In this document: positions 48,913 to 57,677 of the stretch, piece by piece | Position numbering within the stretch: position 1 is the first letter of the stretch | How the letters are laid out: the number at the start of each line of letters is the position of its first letter | From: Halarcobacter sp. | GTDB lineage: Bacteria; Campylobacterota; Campylobacteria; Campylobacterales; Arcobacteraceae | Direction of reading: 5' to 3' | Assembly: GCA_030145305.1 (NCBI GenBank) | Contig: JAQYVX010000001.1 | Span: 356,105-420,104, forward strand | Length of the DNA: 64,000 nucleotides | Notes under the pieces: model-generated | Told to the model about the DNA's origin: nothing | Seen by the model: the letters and a program-made list of their open reading frames with translations, nothing else | The model's database searches: none | Program-made: the position numbers and the translations under genes

Positions 48913-49620
48913 ATGAGATTAGATCAGCATTTAACACAAAAATATAATATTCAAAGTAGAAATAAAGCCCAAGAAATAATAAAATCAAAAAAAGTCAAAA
49001 TTAATGGAAAAATTATTCTAAAACCTTCATATATAGTTGACGAAAATTCAAAAATCGAACTGCTTGAAGAAGATTTTTATGTAAGTAGAGCAGCATACAA
49101 ACTAAAATATTTTATTGATGAAATAAAACTAGACTTAGAAAATCAAAATGCTCTTGATATTGGAAGTAGTACGGGTGGATTCACTCAAATTTTATTAGAA
49201 AAAGATATCAAAAAAGTTACTTGTGTAGATGTGGGGTCAAATCAATTACATCAAAAAATTAAAGATAATAAAAAAATAGCTTTTTTTGAAAATCAAGATA
49301 TCAGAACATTTGAGACTATAGATAAGTTTGATATTGTAACTTGTGATGTCTCTTTTATTTCAATTTTAAATATTTTGAATGATATAAATAGATTAGCAAA
49401 TGATAAAATTATAATACTTTTTAAACCTCAATTTGAAGTTGGAACAAATGTAAAAAGAGATAAAAAAGGTGTTGTAAAAGACAAAAAAGCTATATTAAAA
49501 TCTAGAACAAAGTTCTTATTAGAGTGTAAACTTCTAGAATGGGAATTAAAGTATAACAGCATTAGCAAATTAGAAGGAAAAGATGGAAATGAAGAAGAGC
49601 TCTTCTATTTTAATAAATAA
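48913..49620 (+). CDS. tlyA: TlyA family rRNA 2'-O-methyltransferase / haemolysin
   Basis: A 235-aa protein with an N-terminal S4 RNA-binding domain (about residues 1-60, RLDQHLTQKYNIQSRNKAQE) followed by an FtsJ-like methyltransferase. The SAM motif is DIGSSTGGFTQ, then VTCDVSFISI and FKPQFEVG. In related species TlyA methylates 16S and/or 23S rRNA cytidines and affects capreomycin sensitivity. It overlaps ribF by 38 bp. The predicted mRNA is leaderless. Confidence 0.93.
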   Translation: MRLDQHLTQKYNIQSRNKAQEIIKSKKVKINGKIILKPSYIVDENSKIELLEEDFYVSRAAYKLKYFIDEIKLDLENQNALDIGSSTGGFTQILLEKDIKKVTCVDVGSNQLHQKIKDNKKIAFFENQDIRTFETIDKFDIVTCDVSFISILNILNDINRLANDKIIILFKPQFEVGTNVKRDKKGVVKDKKAILKSRTKFLLECKLLEWELKYNSISKLEGKDGNEEELFYFNK

Positions 49621-50434
49621 AAACAGTGTCACAGCAGTAGCAATTGGTGGCTTTGATGGCATGCACTTAGCTCACCAAGAATTGTTTAAAAATCTAGGAA
49701 AAAATGGTGGTATTATTGCTATTGAATCAGGATACGCAAATATTACTCCAAATACATATAGACAAGAGTACACAAACTACCCTGTTTATTATTATGTTTT
49801 GGACAATATCAAACATTTATCAGGTGAAGAGTTCATTGTTTTATTAAAAGAAGAATTTCCAAATTTAGAAAAAATAGTGGTTGGTTTTGATTTTCATTTT
49901 GGGAAAAATAGAAAATATAATACAAGTAATTTAGCCGAACTTTTTAAAGGTGAAGTTCAAGTAATTAAAGAAGTAAGAATTGATGATAATCCAGTGCATT
50001 CTCGCATTATAAGAGAATACATAAAAAATGGAGATATTCCTACTGTTACTAAATTATTAGGAAGAGAATATAAAATTTTTGGAAAACAAATTAGGGGACA
50101 AGGTCTAGGTTCTAAAAGTTTTTTTCCAACTATAAATATCTCCGTAACTAAATTTATATTGCCTGAAGAAGGTGTATATGCTACAAAAACAATAATCAAC
50201 GAAGAAGAATATAACTCAATAACATTTTTAGGTAATAGAGTAACAACTGACGGAAGTTTTGCAGTTGAAACACATATTATAGATGAAGATATTAAAAATA
50301 GATACTCATCAGTTCAAATTAAATTTTGCGAAAAAATACGAGATAATAAAAAGTTTGACTCTTTTGAAGAGTTAAAAGAACAAATAAAAAGAGATATAAA
50401 TAAAACAAAAGATTTTTTCTTAAAATTAAAGTAA
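49583..50434 (+). CDS. ribF: Bifunctional riboflavin kinase / FAD synthetase
   Basis: Makes FMN and FAD. The 283-aa protein is somewhat shorter than typical RibF. The N-terminal nucleotidyltransferase part has GGFDGMHLAHQ (the HxGH-like site is altered to HLAH) and VVGFDFHFGKNR. The C-terminal kinase part has GQGLGSKSFFPTINI, GVYAT and SVQIKFCEKIRDNKKFDS. The start is inside the tlyA end, and a second ATG two codons later is equally possible. In this clade the tlyA-ribF pair is common. Confidence 0.92.
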   Translation: MEMKKSSSILINKNSVTAVAIGGFDGMHLAHQELFKNLGKNGGIIAIESGYANITPNTYRQEYTNYPVYYYVLDNIKHLSGEEFIVLLKEEFPNLEKIVVGFDFHFGKNRKYNTSNLAELFKGEVQVIKEVRIDDNPVHSRIIREYIKNGDIPTVTKLLGREYKIFGKQIRGQGLGSKSFFPTINISVTKFILPEEGVYATKTIINEEEYNSITFLGNRVTTDGSFAVETHIIDEDIKNRYSSVQIKFCEKIRDNKKFDSFEELKEQIKRDINKTKDFFLKLK

Positions 50435-50500
50435 ATAGTTATTAAACTTCATCTAAAGGGATAAGATTTTCTTTAATATTAAAAAAATAATACAGTCTTA

Positions 50501-51292
50501 TTATTCAAAAGGTACGCATTTAAATTTAACAAAATTATTTTGTTCTAAAAAAATTTCTGCAGGTTTTGTTAGTATATTATTATGAGATACAATAAAATGA
50601 TAAGAAACTTTTAAACCTTCTAGATTTATATCTTTCAAATACAAATAACAATCACCAATAAAAGCTCTTATATCTTTTTGATTTATTTTATAATTGTTAG
50701 ACATTTTCCAATTCTTACATTGAATGAGAACCATATTATTTTCTTTTTTTGCAATAATATCTAGTCCTCCATCATTAAAAGATTTTGACACTCCTCTCAA
50801 TTCAACTTTATATCCTAAACTTTCATATTTATTTGATATAAACTTTTCATAATCATTACCATATTTTAATCTCTTTTTTTGATCTTCTAGGTCACAGGAA
50901 AAACTTCTTCTATCAAATCTATGCTCTATCCCACCTTTTATACTATAAACATAATCATTCATAAAAAAATTGGCAAGATATTCAAGACGGATATCCATTA
51001 AAGCATAAAATGAAAAATATTTATTTTGTAAATATTTATGAGAATATGCCATTTTAACAGTACTTATACGTTCAAACCTATTTTCATAAAGATTAAAATC
51101 CCTATTTCCTAAAGAAGAAGTTAAATCTTTTCTCATTCCATTTTCTTCATTATATAAATAAACTTCAATAGTTCCCGTCATAAAAGAAATTAATTTTTTT
51201 AAATGTTTCATATTACAAGGACAATATATTTTATTTATTTTAGTATCTAAATAAGGAAACGATTGTTTTATAAGATAGTAGTTTTCATTCAT
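50501..51292 (-). CDS. Mrr-like restriction endonuclease fold protein
   Basis: About 263 aa from the ATG at 51292. The C-terminal half is a PD-(D/E)XK Mrr_cat-type domain with GYKVELRG, GGLDIIAKK and LIQCKNW, the aspartate and QxK catalytic residues both present. The N-terminal half is unrecognised (CPCNMKHLKKLISFM...). It could be a modification-dependent (type IV) nuclease or a repair nuclease. It stands alone, with no methylase or helicase. An upstream TTG (51352) is open but lacks a ribosome site; TATAAT lies 6 nt before the chosen ATG. Confidence 0.8.
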   Translation of the reverse strand: MNENYYLIKQSFPYLDTKINKIYCPCNMKHLKKLISFMTGTIEVYLYNEENGMRKDLTSSLGNRDFNLYENRFERISTVKMAYSHKYLQNKYFSFYALMDIRLEYLANFFMNDYVYSIKGGIEHRFDRRSFSCDLEDQKKRLKYGNDYEKFISNKYESLGYKVELRGVSKSFNDGGLDIIAKKENNMVLIQCKNWKMSNNYKINQKDIRAFIGDCYLYLKDINLEGLKVSYHFIVSHNNILTKPAEIFLEQNNFVKFKCVPFE

Positions 51293-51298
51293 AATTAT

Positions 51299-51304
51299 AT
51301 TATA
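51299..51304 (-). promoter_or_regulatory. -10 box for a leaderless mRNA (Mrr-like gene)
   Basis: TATAAT on the minus strand, then ATAATT and the ATG at 51292. Confidence 0.45.
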
Positions 51305-51399
51305 TACAAAAATAGTTGAAATAATATTATCAAATATTATATTTGAATTCAAAGAAATTTCTTTTTAAAAAGGTTATACTGTTTTAAACTTCATTTAGA

Positions 51400-51405
51400 T
51401 AAAAT
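51400..51405 (+). promoter_or_regulatory. -10 box for a leaderless mRNA (cmoA)
   Basis: TAAAAT, then ATACTT and the ATG at 51412; no Shine-Dalgarno sequence upstream. Confidence 0.45.
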
Positions 51406-51411
51406 ATACTT

Positions 51412-52119
51412 ATGACAGATAAAGTATTTGAAAAATCAATCACAAAAAAGTTTGAATTTGATGAAGAAGTAGCAGCAGTATTTGATGATATGTTAGGACG
51501 TTCAGTTCCATTTTATAAAGAGATGCAAAGATTAACAATAAACTTTGCCAAAAATTATCTTGAAGACAAAGATAAAGTTTATGATTTAGGATGTTCTACA
51601 GCGTCAACACTTATTGAATTATCTAAACATTGTACAAAAGAACTTGAACTTATAGGAATAGACAATTCAGCAGCAATGCTAAATAGAGCAGAAAAAAAGG
51701 CAAAAGCTTTTGGTGTTGATATTAAGTTTATCAATGATGATTTACATAATATATCTTACGATAATGCAAAACTTATTATTTCAAACTACACTTTACAATT
51801 TATACGCCCTCTTCAAAGAGAAAAATTAGTAAAAAAAATCTATAATAACCTTGAAAATGATGGTGTATTTATATTTTGTGAAAAAGTAATTTCTTCAAAT
51901 AAAATTCTTGATAAACAATATATTGATGAATATTATGATTTTAAGAAAACTCAAGGATATAGTGAATTTGAAATTTCACAAAAAAGAGAAGCTTTAGAAA
52001 ATGTTTTAATACCATATACTGAAGATGAAAATAAAAAAATGATACTTGATGCAGGTTTCTCTCATTGTGAAACATTGTTTAAGTGGGTAAACTTTGCTAC
52101 TTTTATTGCAATTAAATAA
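51412..52119 (+). CDS. cmoA: Carboxy-S-adenosyl-L-methionine synthase
   Basis: Makes carboxy-SAM from SAM and prephenate for the cmo5U34 wobble modification of tRNA. The 235-aa protein starts with [20 protein letters not shown], which is typical of CmoA, then the SAM loop [11 protein letters not shown] and the [13 protein letters not shown] segment. No cmoB is seen nearby. A small AGCTTTA hairpin follows the stop. Confidence 0.95.
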   Translation: MTDKVFEKSITKKFEFDEEVAAVFDDMLGRSVPFYKEMQRLTINFAKNYLEDKDKVYDLGCSTASTLIELSKHCTKELELIGIDNSAAMLNRAEKKAKAFGVDIKFINDDLHNISYDNAKLIISNYTLQFIRPLQREKLVKKIYNNLENDGVFIFCEKVISSNKILDKQYIDEYYDFKKTQGYSEFEISQKREALENVLIPYTEDENKKMILDAGFSHCETLFKWVNFATFIAIK

Positions 52120-52123
52120 GCTA

Positions 52124-52141
52124 AGCTTTAATAATAAAGCT
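52124..52141 (+). terminator. Weak hairpin after cmoA
   Basis: AGCTTTA-ATAA-TAAAGCT directly after the cmoA stop, followed by CTTTAAAAAATT. The stem is short and A+T-rich, so it is at most a weak terminator. Confidence 0.4.
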
Positions 52142-52167
52142 CTTTAAAAAATTAAAAAGGAATATAT

Positions 52168-52674
52168 ATGTTAGAAGTTGGACAAGAAGCACCTAGCTTT
52201 TGCGCTAAAAATCAAGATGATATAGAAATTTGCTCAAGAGACCTTGCTAAAAAATGGATTGTTTTATATTTCTACCCAAAAGATTTAACTCCTGGTTGTA
52301 CTACACAAGCTTGTGATTTTACAGAACAAGAAGCAGAGTTTGATGATTTGGATGCGATTATTTTAGGAGTAAGTCCTGATGATACTGAAAAGCACAGAAA
52401 ATTTATAGAAAAAAAAGAATTAACTATCACATTATTATCAGACGAAGATAAAAAAATGTGTGAAGATTATAAAGTTTGGCAACTTAAAAAATTCATGGGA
52501 AAAGAATATATGGGAGTAGTAAGAACTACTTTTATAATAAACCCTGAAGGAAAAATAGCAGCAATTTGGGACAAAGTAAATGTAAGAAAAAAGAAGACTG
52601 TAAAAGGTGAGAAAATTGAAGTATTACATGTAAGTGAAGTTAGAGAAAAACTTCAAGAATTACAGTCAAAATAA
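52168..52674 (+). CDS. bcp: Thiol peroxidase, Bcp/PrxQ type
   Basis: A 168-aa peroxiredoxin with the peroxidatic and resolving cysteines in PGCTTQAC (Cys44 and Cys49), the close spacing of atypical 2-Cys PrxQ enzymes. It is longer than usual at the C-terminus, with a lysine-rich VNVRKKKTVKGEK segment. AAAGG lies before the ATG. Confidence 0.94.
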   Translation: MLEVGQEAPSFCAKNQDDIEICSRDLAKKWIVLYFYPKDLTPGCTTQACDFTEQEAEFDDLDAIILGVSPDDTEKHRKFIEKKELTITLLSDEDKKMCEDYKVWQLKKFMGKEYMGVVRTTFIINPEGKIAAIWDKVNVRKKKTVKGEKIEVLHVSEVREKLQELQSK

Positions 52675-52689
52675 AAGATAAGGGAAAAG

Positions 52690-53769
52690 ATGAAATTATT
52701 ATCAAAAACTATTATTACAGTTTTTACAGCTACATTACTAGCGCAAGGCTTAAACGCAGCAACAACTTTATGTTATAAAAATGATTGGAAATCTCCTTCC
52801 ACAATAGAAACAGCAGAACTTGATGGGGGAGAGTGTAAAGGTATTTATTCATATCAAGATATGTTAAAAAAAGGTTGGCATTTAAAAGATATTAAAATAT
52901 CAAAAGGTGAAGAAGGTCTTAATTATTCATATGTTTTAAGTGATAAAGAATTAATCAAAGTTGATAATTCTACTTTTATGGATAATAAATACACAAAATT
53001 AGATTACAAACCTATGGTTATTAGAATCCAAAATGTAAAAGATGAAAGTGCTACAATAAATATTGGAAATTTAAGAGTTGGACAAAGTGCAATTATTCAG
53101 CACAATTATCCAAATTCAAAATCGCTAATTGTTGCAAATGCCTATGTAAGTGAATCAAATTCATCATTTTCTACTTTAAAAATATTGCCATTTTTAGATT
53201 TAAAACAAAATGCGCTACCAACTTCAAATAGAAAAGCAGTTGATGGAGATATTGCAATTGTGAATTATTTATATGATTCTTCTTTAATAATTGCACCTTC
53301 ACAAGATGCATTTTCAGCAACAAGAGCAAAATATAAGGATAATAACTTTTTACATTCAGATATTTTTGGTGCAAAACTAAAAATAGAGCATGAACCTTTA
53401 CCATCAAAAGAGACTATTCAAGAGTTTGCAATCGCTCAAAATATTGGAACAATATTTTTTATCATAAAAAATAAAGTTTATATTATAGATACTAAAACAT
53501 TTGCACTTTTAGAAACAGATACTATTTCATACAATTTTATTGAAGATGAAAGAATGCCCTTTTATACTAGAGTAGAGAAAATAGAAACGAATCCTTTTGA
53601 TTCTATTTTAAACTTTAAATCTTGGTTATCGTATATTGATAGTTTCTTAGGAAATGACAAACGTAGTGAAGAAGAAATATTACTTGAAGATGAAGTAGCA
53701 GCTGGAGAATTAACTGTTAAAGGTGATATCTACAATAATTATTATCAAACACTTTTAGGATTAAAATAA
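52690..53769 (+). CDS. PgbA-N-like envelope protein (plasminogen-binding family)
   Basis: A 359-aa exported protein with signal peptide LLSKTIITVFTATLLAQGLNA. The middle (INIGNLRVGQSAIIQHNY, then LKILPFLDLKQNALPT and VDGDIAIVNYLYDSSLIIAP) matches the PgbA N-terminal family of epsilonproteobacteria. Helicobacter PgbA binds host plasminogen, but related domains are common in free-living species, so host binding is not implied. It lies 15 nt after bcp and overlaps the glcD start by 1 nt (TAATG). Confidence 0.8.
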   Translation: MKLLSKTIITVFTATLLAQGLNAATTLCYKNDWKSPSTIETAELDGGECKGIYSYQDMLKKGWHLKDIKISKGEEGLNYSYVLSDKELIKVDNSTFMDNKYTKLDYKPMVIRIQNVKDESATINIGNLRVGQSAIIQHNYPNSKSLIVANAYVSESNSSFSTLKILPFLDLKQNALPTSNRKAVDGDIAIVNYLYDSSLIIAPSQDAFSATRAKYKDNNFLHSDIFGAKLKIEHEPLPSKETIQEFAIAQNIGTIFFIIKNKVYIIDTKTFALLETDTISYNFIEDERMPFYTRVEKIETNPFDSILNFKSWLSYIDSFLGNDKRSEEEILLEDEVAAGELTVKGDIYNNYYQTLLGLK

Positions 53770-55157
53770 TGATAGAACAAGCGCATTTAGATTTTATTAC
53801 TTCAATAGTAGGAAAAGAAAATGTAAAAAGTGACAAAGCTCATAAAATAGCATATTGTTACGATGCAACAAGAGAAAGATTTGAGCCTGATGCTATTGTT
53901 TTTCCTAATAATGAAGAAGATATTTCTAAAATATTAAAATTTTGTAATGAAGAAAAAATAGTAATTGTACCAAGAGGTGCAGGTTCTGGATTCACAGGTG
54001 GAGCACTTCCTTCAAAAGGTGGCATTATTTTGTCATTAGAAAGACATATGAATAAACTTCTTGAAATTGATATGGAAAATATGGTAGGGGTAGTTCAACC
54101 AGGATTAATTAATATGGACTTCCAAAAAGCTGTCGAAGCTGTTGGATTATTTTACCCACCAGATCCTGCAAGTGAAGAGTACTCTACTCTAGGAGGAAAT
54201 GTATCTGAAAATGCAGGTGGAATGAGAGCTGCAAAATATGGTATAACAAAAGATTATGTTGTTGCTCTTCGTGCAGTTTTACCAAATGGTGAAATAATTA
54301 GATGTGGTAAAAAAACAATAAAAGATGTTGCAGGATATAATACAGCAGGAATTTTGATAGCTAGCGAAGGAACTCTTGCTATTATTACTGAAATAACATT
54401 AAAATTAATTCCCAAACCAAAATTTAAGCAAACATATATGGGTGTTTTCCCTGATGTTACAAAAGCTATGAATGCTGTATTTAAATCTCTAGCAGCTGGC
54501 GCAAATCCTGTTGCAATGGAATTTTTAGATGCATTAGTAATAAGAGCATTAAAAGAAAAATTTCCACAAATTGAATTACCAGAAAACGCAGGTGGAATTC
54601 TAGTAGGAGATGTCGATGGAAGTAGTAAAGCTGAAATAGACTCACAATTAGAAACATTAAAAGAATCCTTTGCTAAATTTGGTTCAGTAGATTTCATTGA
54701 AGCAAAAGATGAAGCTCATGGAAAAGAATTATGGTTTGCAAGAAGAAATGCAAGTCCAGCAACAATGGTTTATGGAACAAAAAAATTAAATGAAGATATT
54801 TCAGTACCAAGATCTAAATTACCTATGGCTTTAGATGAAATCTATAAAATTGGTGAAAAGTATGGATTTAATGTTCCTTGTTTTGGTCATGCAGGAGATG
54901 GTAATATTCATGTAAATGTAATGGTAAAAGATAAAACAAATGAAAAAGAAATGCAAGATGGACATAAAGCCATTGAAGAAATTTTTCAATTAGTCGTTGA
55001 TATGGGCGGAACATTATCAGGAGAGCATGGAATTGGCTTATCAAAAGCGCCTTTTATGGGTATTGCATTTAATGAAGCGGAATTAAATCTCTTTAAAAGT
55101 ATTAAAAAAGCTTTTGATCCAAATAATATATTAAATCCTTCAAAAATGGGGCTTTAA
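53769..55157 (+). CDS. glcD: FAD-linked oxidase, glycolate oxidase GlcD / D-lactate dehydrogenase type
   Basis: A 462-aa flavoprotein with the PCMH FAD-binding domain (VPRGAGSGFTGGALP, then YSTLGGNVSENAGGMRAAKYG) and the C-terminal FAD-oxidase domain with FGHAGDGNIHVNVM and GTLSGEHGIGLSK. It oxidises D-2-hydroxyacids such as glycolate or D-lactate. The partner subunits GlcE/GlcF are not in the window, so the exact substrate is open. Confidence 0.92.
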   Translation: MIEQAHLDFITSIVGKENVKSDKAHKIAYCYDATRERFEPDAIVFPNNEEDISKILKFCNEEKIVIVPRGAGSGFTGGALPSKGGIILSLERHMNKLLEIDMENMVGVVQPGLINMDFQKAVEAVGLFYPPDPASEEYSTLGGNVSENAGGMRAAKYGITKDYVVALRAVLPNGEIIRCGKKTIKDVAGYNTAGILIASEGTLAIITEITLKLIPKPKFKQTYMGVFPDVTKAMNAVFKSLAAGANPVAMEFLDALVIRALKEKFPQIELPENAGGILVGDVDGSSKAEIDSQLETLKESFAKFGSVDFIEAKDEAHGKELWFARRNASPATMVYGTKKLNEDISVPRSKLPMALDEIYKIGEKYGFNVPCFGHAGDGNIHVNVMVKDKTNEKEMQDGHKAIEEIFQLVVDMGGTLSGEHGIGLSKAPFMGIAFNEAELNLFKSIKKAFDPNNILNPSKMGL

Positions 55158-55178
55158 AAAAAATAAAAAAGAGAAAAA

Positions 55179-55976
55179 TTGGAAGAACCAGAAATTGTAA
55201 AACATCCAGTTAAGACTTTACTAAAAATGTTAGATTCATTTTTTAACGATGATACAACATATTATGCTGCTAGTCTTAGCTTCTTTACTATTTTTTCAAT
55301 TCTTCCAATTATTGCTCTTCTTATAGCCATAATTTCAAGCTTTGAAATAGTTCAAGGCTATTTAGATATCTTTGTAACTTATATCTTTGAAGTATTAAAT
55401 CCAACTCATTCAAAAGCCTTTATTGATACTTTTAAAAACTATATATCAAATTCAAGTAAATTAGGATATATAGGTATTTTATATATGCTCTTTGTCTTTA
55501 TTATGTTTTTTAAAGACTATGAATATATTGTAAATAAAATTCATAAAGCAAAAAGAAAACCCCTTTTACAATCCTTCTTTTTTTATCTCATTTTTTTAAT
55601 CACCCTGCCTTTGATGTTAGCTGGATTAAATATAGCATTAAGTTTTTATGAAAATAGTATATTTAACTATTTAATAACATTTTTATTTGCCTGGTTCATA
55701 TTCTTTGGTTTATTTAAATTGAGTGTAAATAAGTATATACATTTAAAAGCAGCTGCTATATCATCTTTATTTACTTTAATAGTACTTTCTATTACAAAAA
55801 ATCTTTTTATCTATTATGTTGTATATAATAAAACATATACAACTATTTATGGATCACTAGCAATACTACTTTTTTCATTTTTTTGGATTTATATATCGTG
55901 GATAATATATCTTTATGGAATAAAAATGTGTCATAGAATAAATATTCAAGAAGAAAGAAAAATAAGAAAGAAATAA
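55179..55976 (+). CDS. YihY/BrkB family membrane protein
   Basis: A 265-aa inner-membrane protein with about six hydrophobic segments. The first contains the YYAASLSFFTIFSILPII signature of the YihY family. The function is uncertain (formerly RNase BN by mistake). The start is TTG behind AAGAG. Its stop codon lies 1 nt before the left att repeat, so the mobile element inserted immediately after it. Confidence 0.9.
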   Translation: MEEPEIVKHPVKTLLKMLDSFFNDDTTYYAASLSFFTIFSILPIIALLIAIISSFEIVQGYLDIFVTYIFEVLNPTHSKAFIDTFKNYISNSSKLGYIGILYMLFVFIMFFKDYEYIVNKIHKAKRKPLLQSFFFYLIFLITLPLMLAGLNIALSFYENSIFNYLITFLFAWFIFFGLFKLSVNKYIHLKAAAISSLFTLIVLSITKNLFIYYVVYNKTYTTIYGSLAILLFSFFWIYISWIIYLYGIKMCHRINIQEERKIRKK

Positions 55977-55977
55977 G

Positions 55978-55994
55978 TGGTGCCCACAGCGGGA
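55978..55994. repeat. attR: 17-bp direct repeat, distal copy
   Basis: TGGTGCCCACAGCGGGA, identical to 63494-63510, the 3' 17 nt of the tRNA-Thr gene read on the plus strand. The flanking bases differ. Confidence 0.9.
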
Positions 55995-56049
55995 CAGATT
56001 ACACACACAAGTACTGTATTAAAGCCATCTGAAAGTCTTAGATGTCAAA

Positions 56050-56070
56050 AAAGGCAACAGAAAGGCTACA
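56050..56070 (+). repeat. Candidate integrase arm-type sites, left pair
   Basis: AAAGGCAACA (56050-56059) and AAAGGCTACA (56061-56070), 11 bp apart, one helical turn. Matching AAAGGYWACA sites occur inside the other end (63336 and 63369). Confidence 0.55.
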
Positions 56071-56162
56071 TAGTCTACTTATTTTAAATACTGTTTTATT
56101 ATTTAAATTTTACTTCCTTTTGAACGATATATTACTCCTTATCTGTTTCTCTACTCTATCCT

Positions 56163-56405
56163 GTCTTAATGTCTTAATTTCAACTTCATACAAATTAAAA
56201 ATTTATTTTTCTAATTTATTGTCTTAATTGTCTAAATCTCGTCTTAATCTTAAAGTAGATATATATCCTATAAAAAGAGGAAAGAAGTATATTTATTTTA
56301 TTATTAAGACATTTAGACACTATTGCTATATATCTTCTTTTTTACTTCTTTTCTATTAATTATCGTTAAGACAAAAGTGTCTAAATCTTGTCTTAATGTC
56401 TAAGT
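56163..56405. repeat. Iteron cluster, consensus GTCTWAAT
   Basis: Eleven 8-bp copies. On the plus strand they start at 56163, 56171, 56221, 56230, 56241, 56379, 56390 and 56398 (the last is GTCTAAGT). Inverted copies are at 56303, 56311 and 56365. Pairs are spaced 8-11 bp apart. They are likely binding sites for the element's own replication or regulatory protein, as in the origin and crr regions of P4-type elements. Confidence 0.75.
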
Positions 56406-56907
56406 CTCATCAATTTGATTAATTTTATTCTATTTTTTATCATCTCAAACTAATTTATCTGCTCCATTATCATGTTCATTCTCATTTTTCATTCTCATTT
56501 TTATTCTCCCGTTTCTGCTAAATTGTGGGGTGGGTGAACCTTTTTAAGGTTAAAAACAATACATATTGCACTTACTATTAATAATCCAAATCTAACATGT
56601 TTTAAAATTGAAAAGGAATTTTTCTCTTTTGAGTCATCTTTTTGAACTAGAATAAGTTGTACTTCTTATTAGATTTATAAAGTTGTCTTTATTATCAGTA
56701 TTATATTCAATTTGATAGCAATTTTTTTTAATTAAAACTTCAATCTCCGCTCACTTACCAATCTTATTCTCAATTTTTCTTATCAATTAATTGTCAATCT
56801 TTGCGAAATTGTGGGCTGTTTGATAGTTTTTATGGTATTTATTGTAATTATTTGATAATTGTCATTTTTTAATTAATTGTGCATATTCATGATTATTTAC
56901 ATTTGAG

Positions 56908-57672
56908 TTAAGATATATCTATACTGGAGTATAGTTCTTCTTGACTATGCGATATCATTTTAAATATATATTCTCTTTCATCTAAAGGGAGCTTCTCTAA
57001 GTTATCTACCCACCTATTAGCTTTTCTTTTTATTCTTTGACTATCTGTATAATTTTGGCCAACATAGTTGTAATCATGTTTAATGTAATTATTGGGATTA
57101 AAATTAGTCCATAATGATTCAATTCTTTTTCCACCTCTTGACATTGTTTGAGTTTCATAATAAAACCATTTAGCACCTGGTAACATAGACATATATAAAT
57201 TTGATTTGTATCCACTTAACATAATAAAAACATTTTGGTACTGCATAGATATTTCTTTCAGCTGCTTACATAGTTGTATATGTTCCTGGTGCATCAACTC
57301 ATGTTTATAATTACATTGATTAAATGATGTTCTAGTTTCTGGAAGATAAGGAGGGTCTAAATAAATTAAAATCTTTTGTTGTTTAGATTCAATATAGTTA
57401 TAAGTATCTATTAAGTACTTAAGAAAAATTAAACTATTACCATTCAGGATTGTATAGTCACTTTTAATTTTTAACTGATGCAGGATAGATATATCTAAAT
57501 CAATACCTATATTTATATTTGCTTTTTCTTTTAATGACATAATAGAACCAGTTCCTAAGAAAGGTTCTATATAAATATCATGTTTAGGCATTTTTGAAAT
57601 TATAAAACGAGGTATTCCACTTCCTGTCTTTTTCCCTAGATAATTTATTTTATTTTGCTCAAGCATAGTCAT
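56908..57672 (-). CDS. D12-class DNA adenine-N6 methyltransferase
   Basis: A 254-aa Dam-family enzyme. The SAM motif is EPFLGTGSIMS (about residues 35-45) and the catalytic motif is DPPYLPETR (about 105-113). The N-terminus KINYLGKKTGSGIPRFI differs from the usual LxxPxRWxGGK form. No cognate restriction gene is adjacent, so it may protect or mark the element's own DNA or evade host restriction. There is no ribosome site; it lies 5 nt after the recombinase gene and is probably coupled. The recognition sequence is unknown. Confidence 0.87.
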   Translation of the reverse strand: MTMLEQNKINYLGKKTGSGIPRFIISKMPKHDIYIEPFLGTGSIMSLKEKANINIGIDLDISILHQLKIKSDYTILNGNSLIFLKYLIDTYNYIESKQQKILIYLDPPYLPETRTSFNQCNYKHELMHQEHIQLCKQLKEISMQYQNVFIMLSGYKSNLYMSMLPGAKWFYYETQTMSRGGKRIESLWTNFNPNNYIKHDYNYVGQNYTDSQRIKRKANRWVDNLEKLPLDEREYIFKMISHSQEELYSSIDIS

Positions 57673-57677
57673 TATGA

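Larger units (their letters stand above)
55995..56907. other. Gene-free distal end of the element
   Basis: About 910 bp without a credible gene. It contains two candidate integrase arm sites (56050, 56061), an iteron cluster (56163-56405), a 13-bp tandem repeat CATTCTCATTTTT (56477-56502) and two copies of AAATTGTGGG (56520 and 56806). The 61-codon frame at 56042 has no ribosome site. The composition suits a replication origin or regulatory region. Confidence 0.7.

Noticed and set aside
54254..54697. 147-codon antisense ORF inside glcD
   Set aside because: Frame shadow of a well-conserved gene.
56042..56227. 61-codon ORF on the plus strand in the element's distal end
   Set aside because: No ribosome site, low-complexity hydrophobic product, and it overlaps iterons and arm-site repeats.
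56163..56405. CRISPR array
   Set aside because: Repeats are only 8 bp, in both orientations and irregularly spaced; no cas genes.
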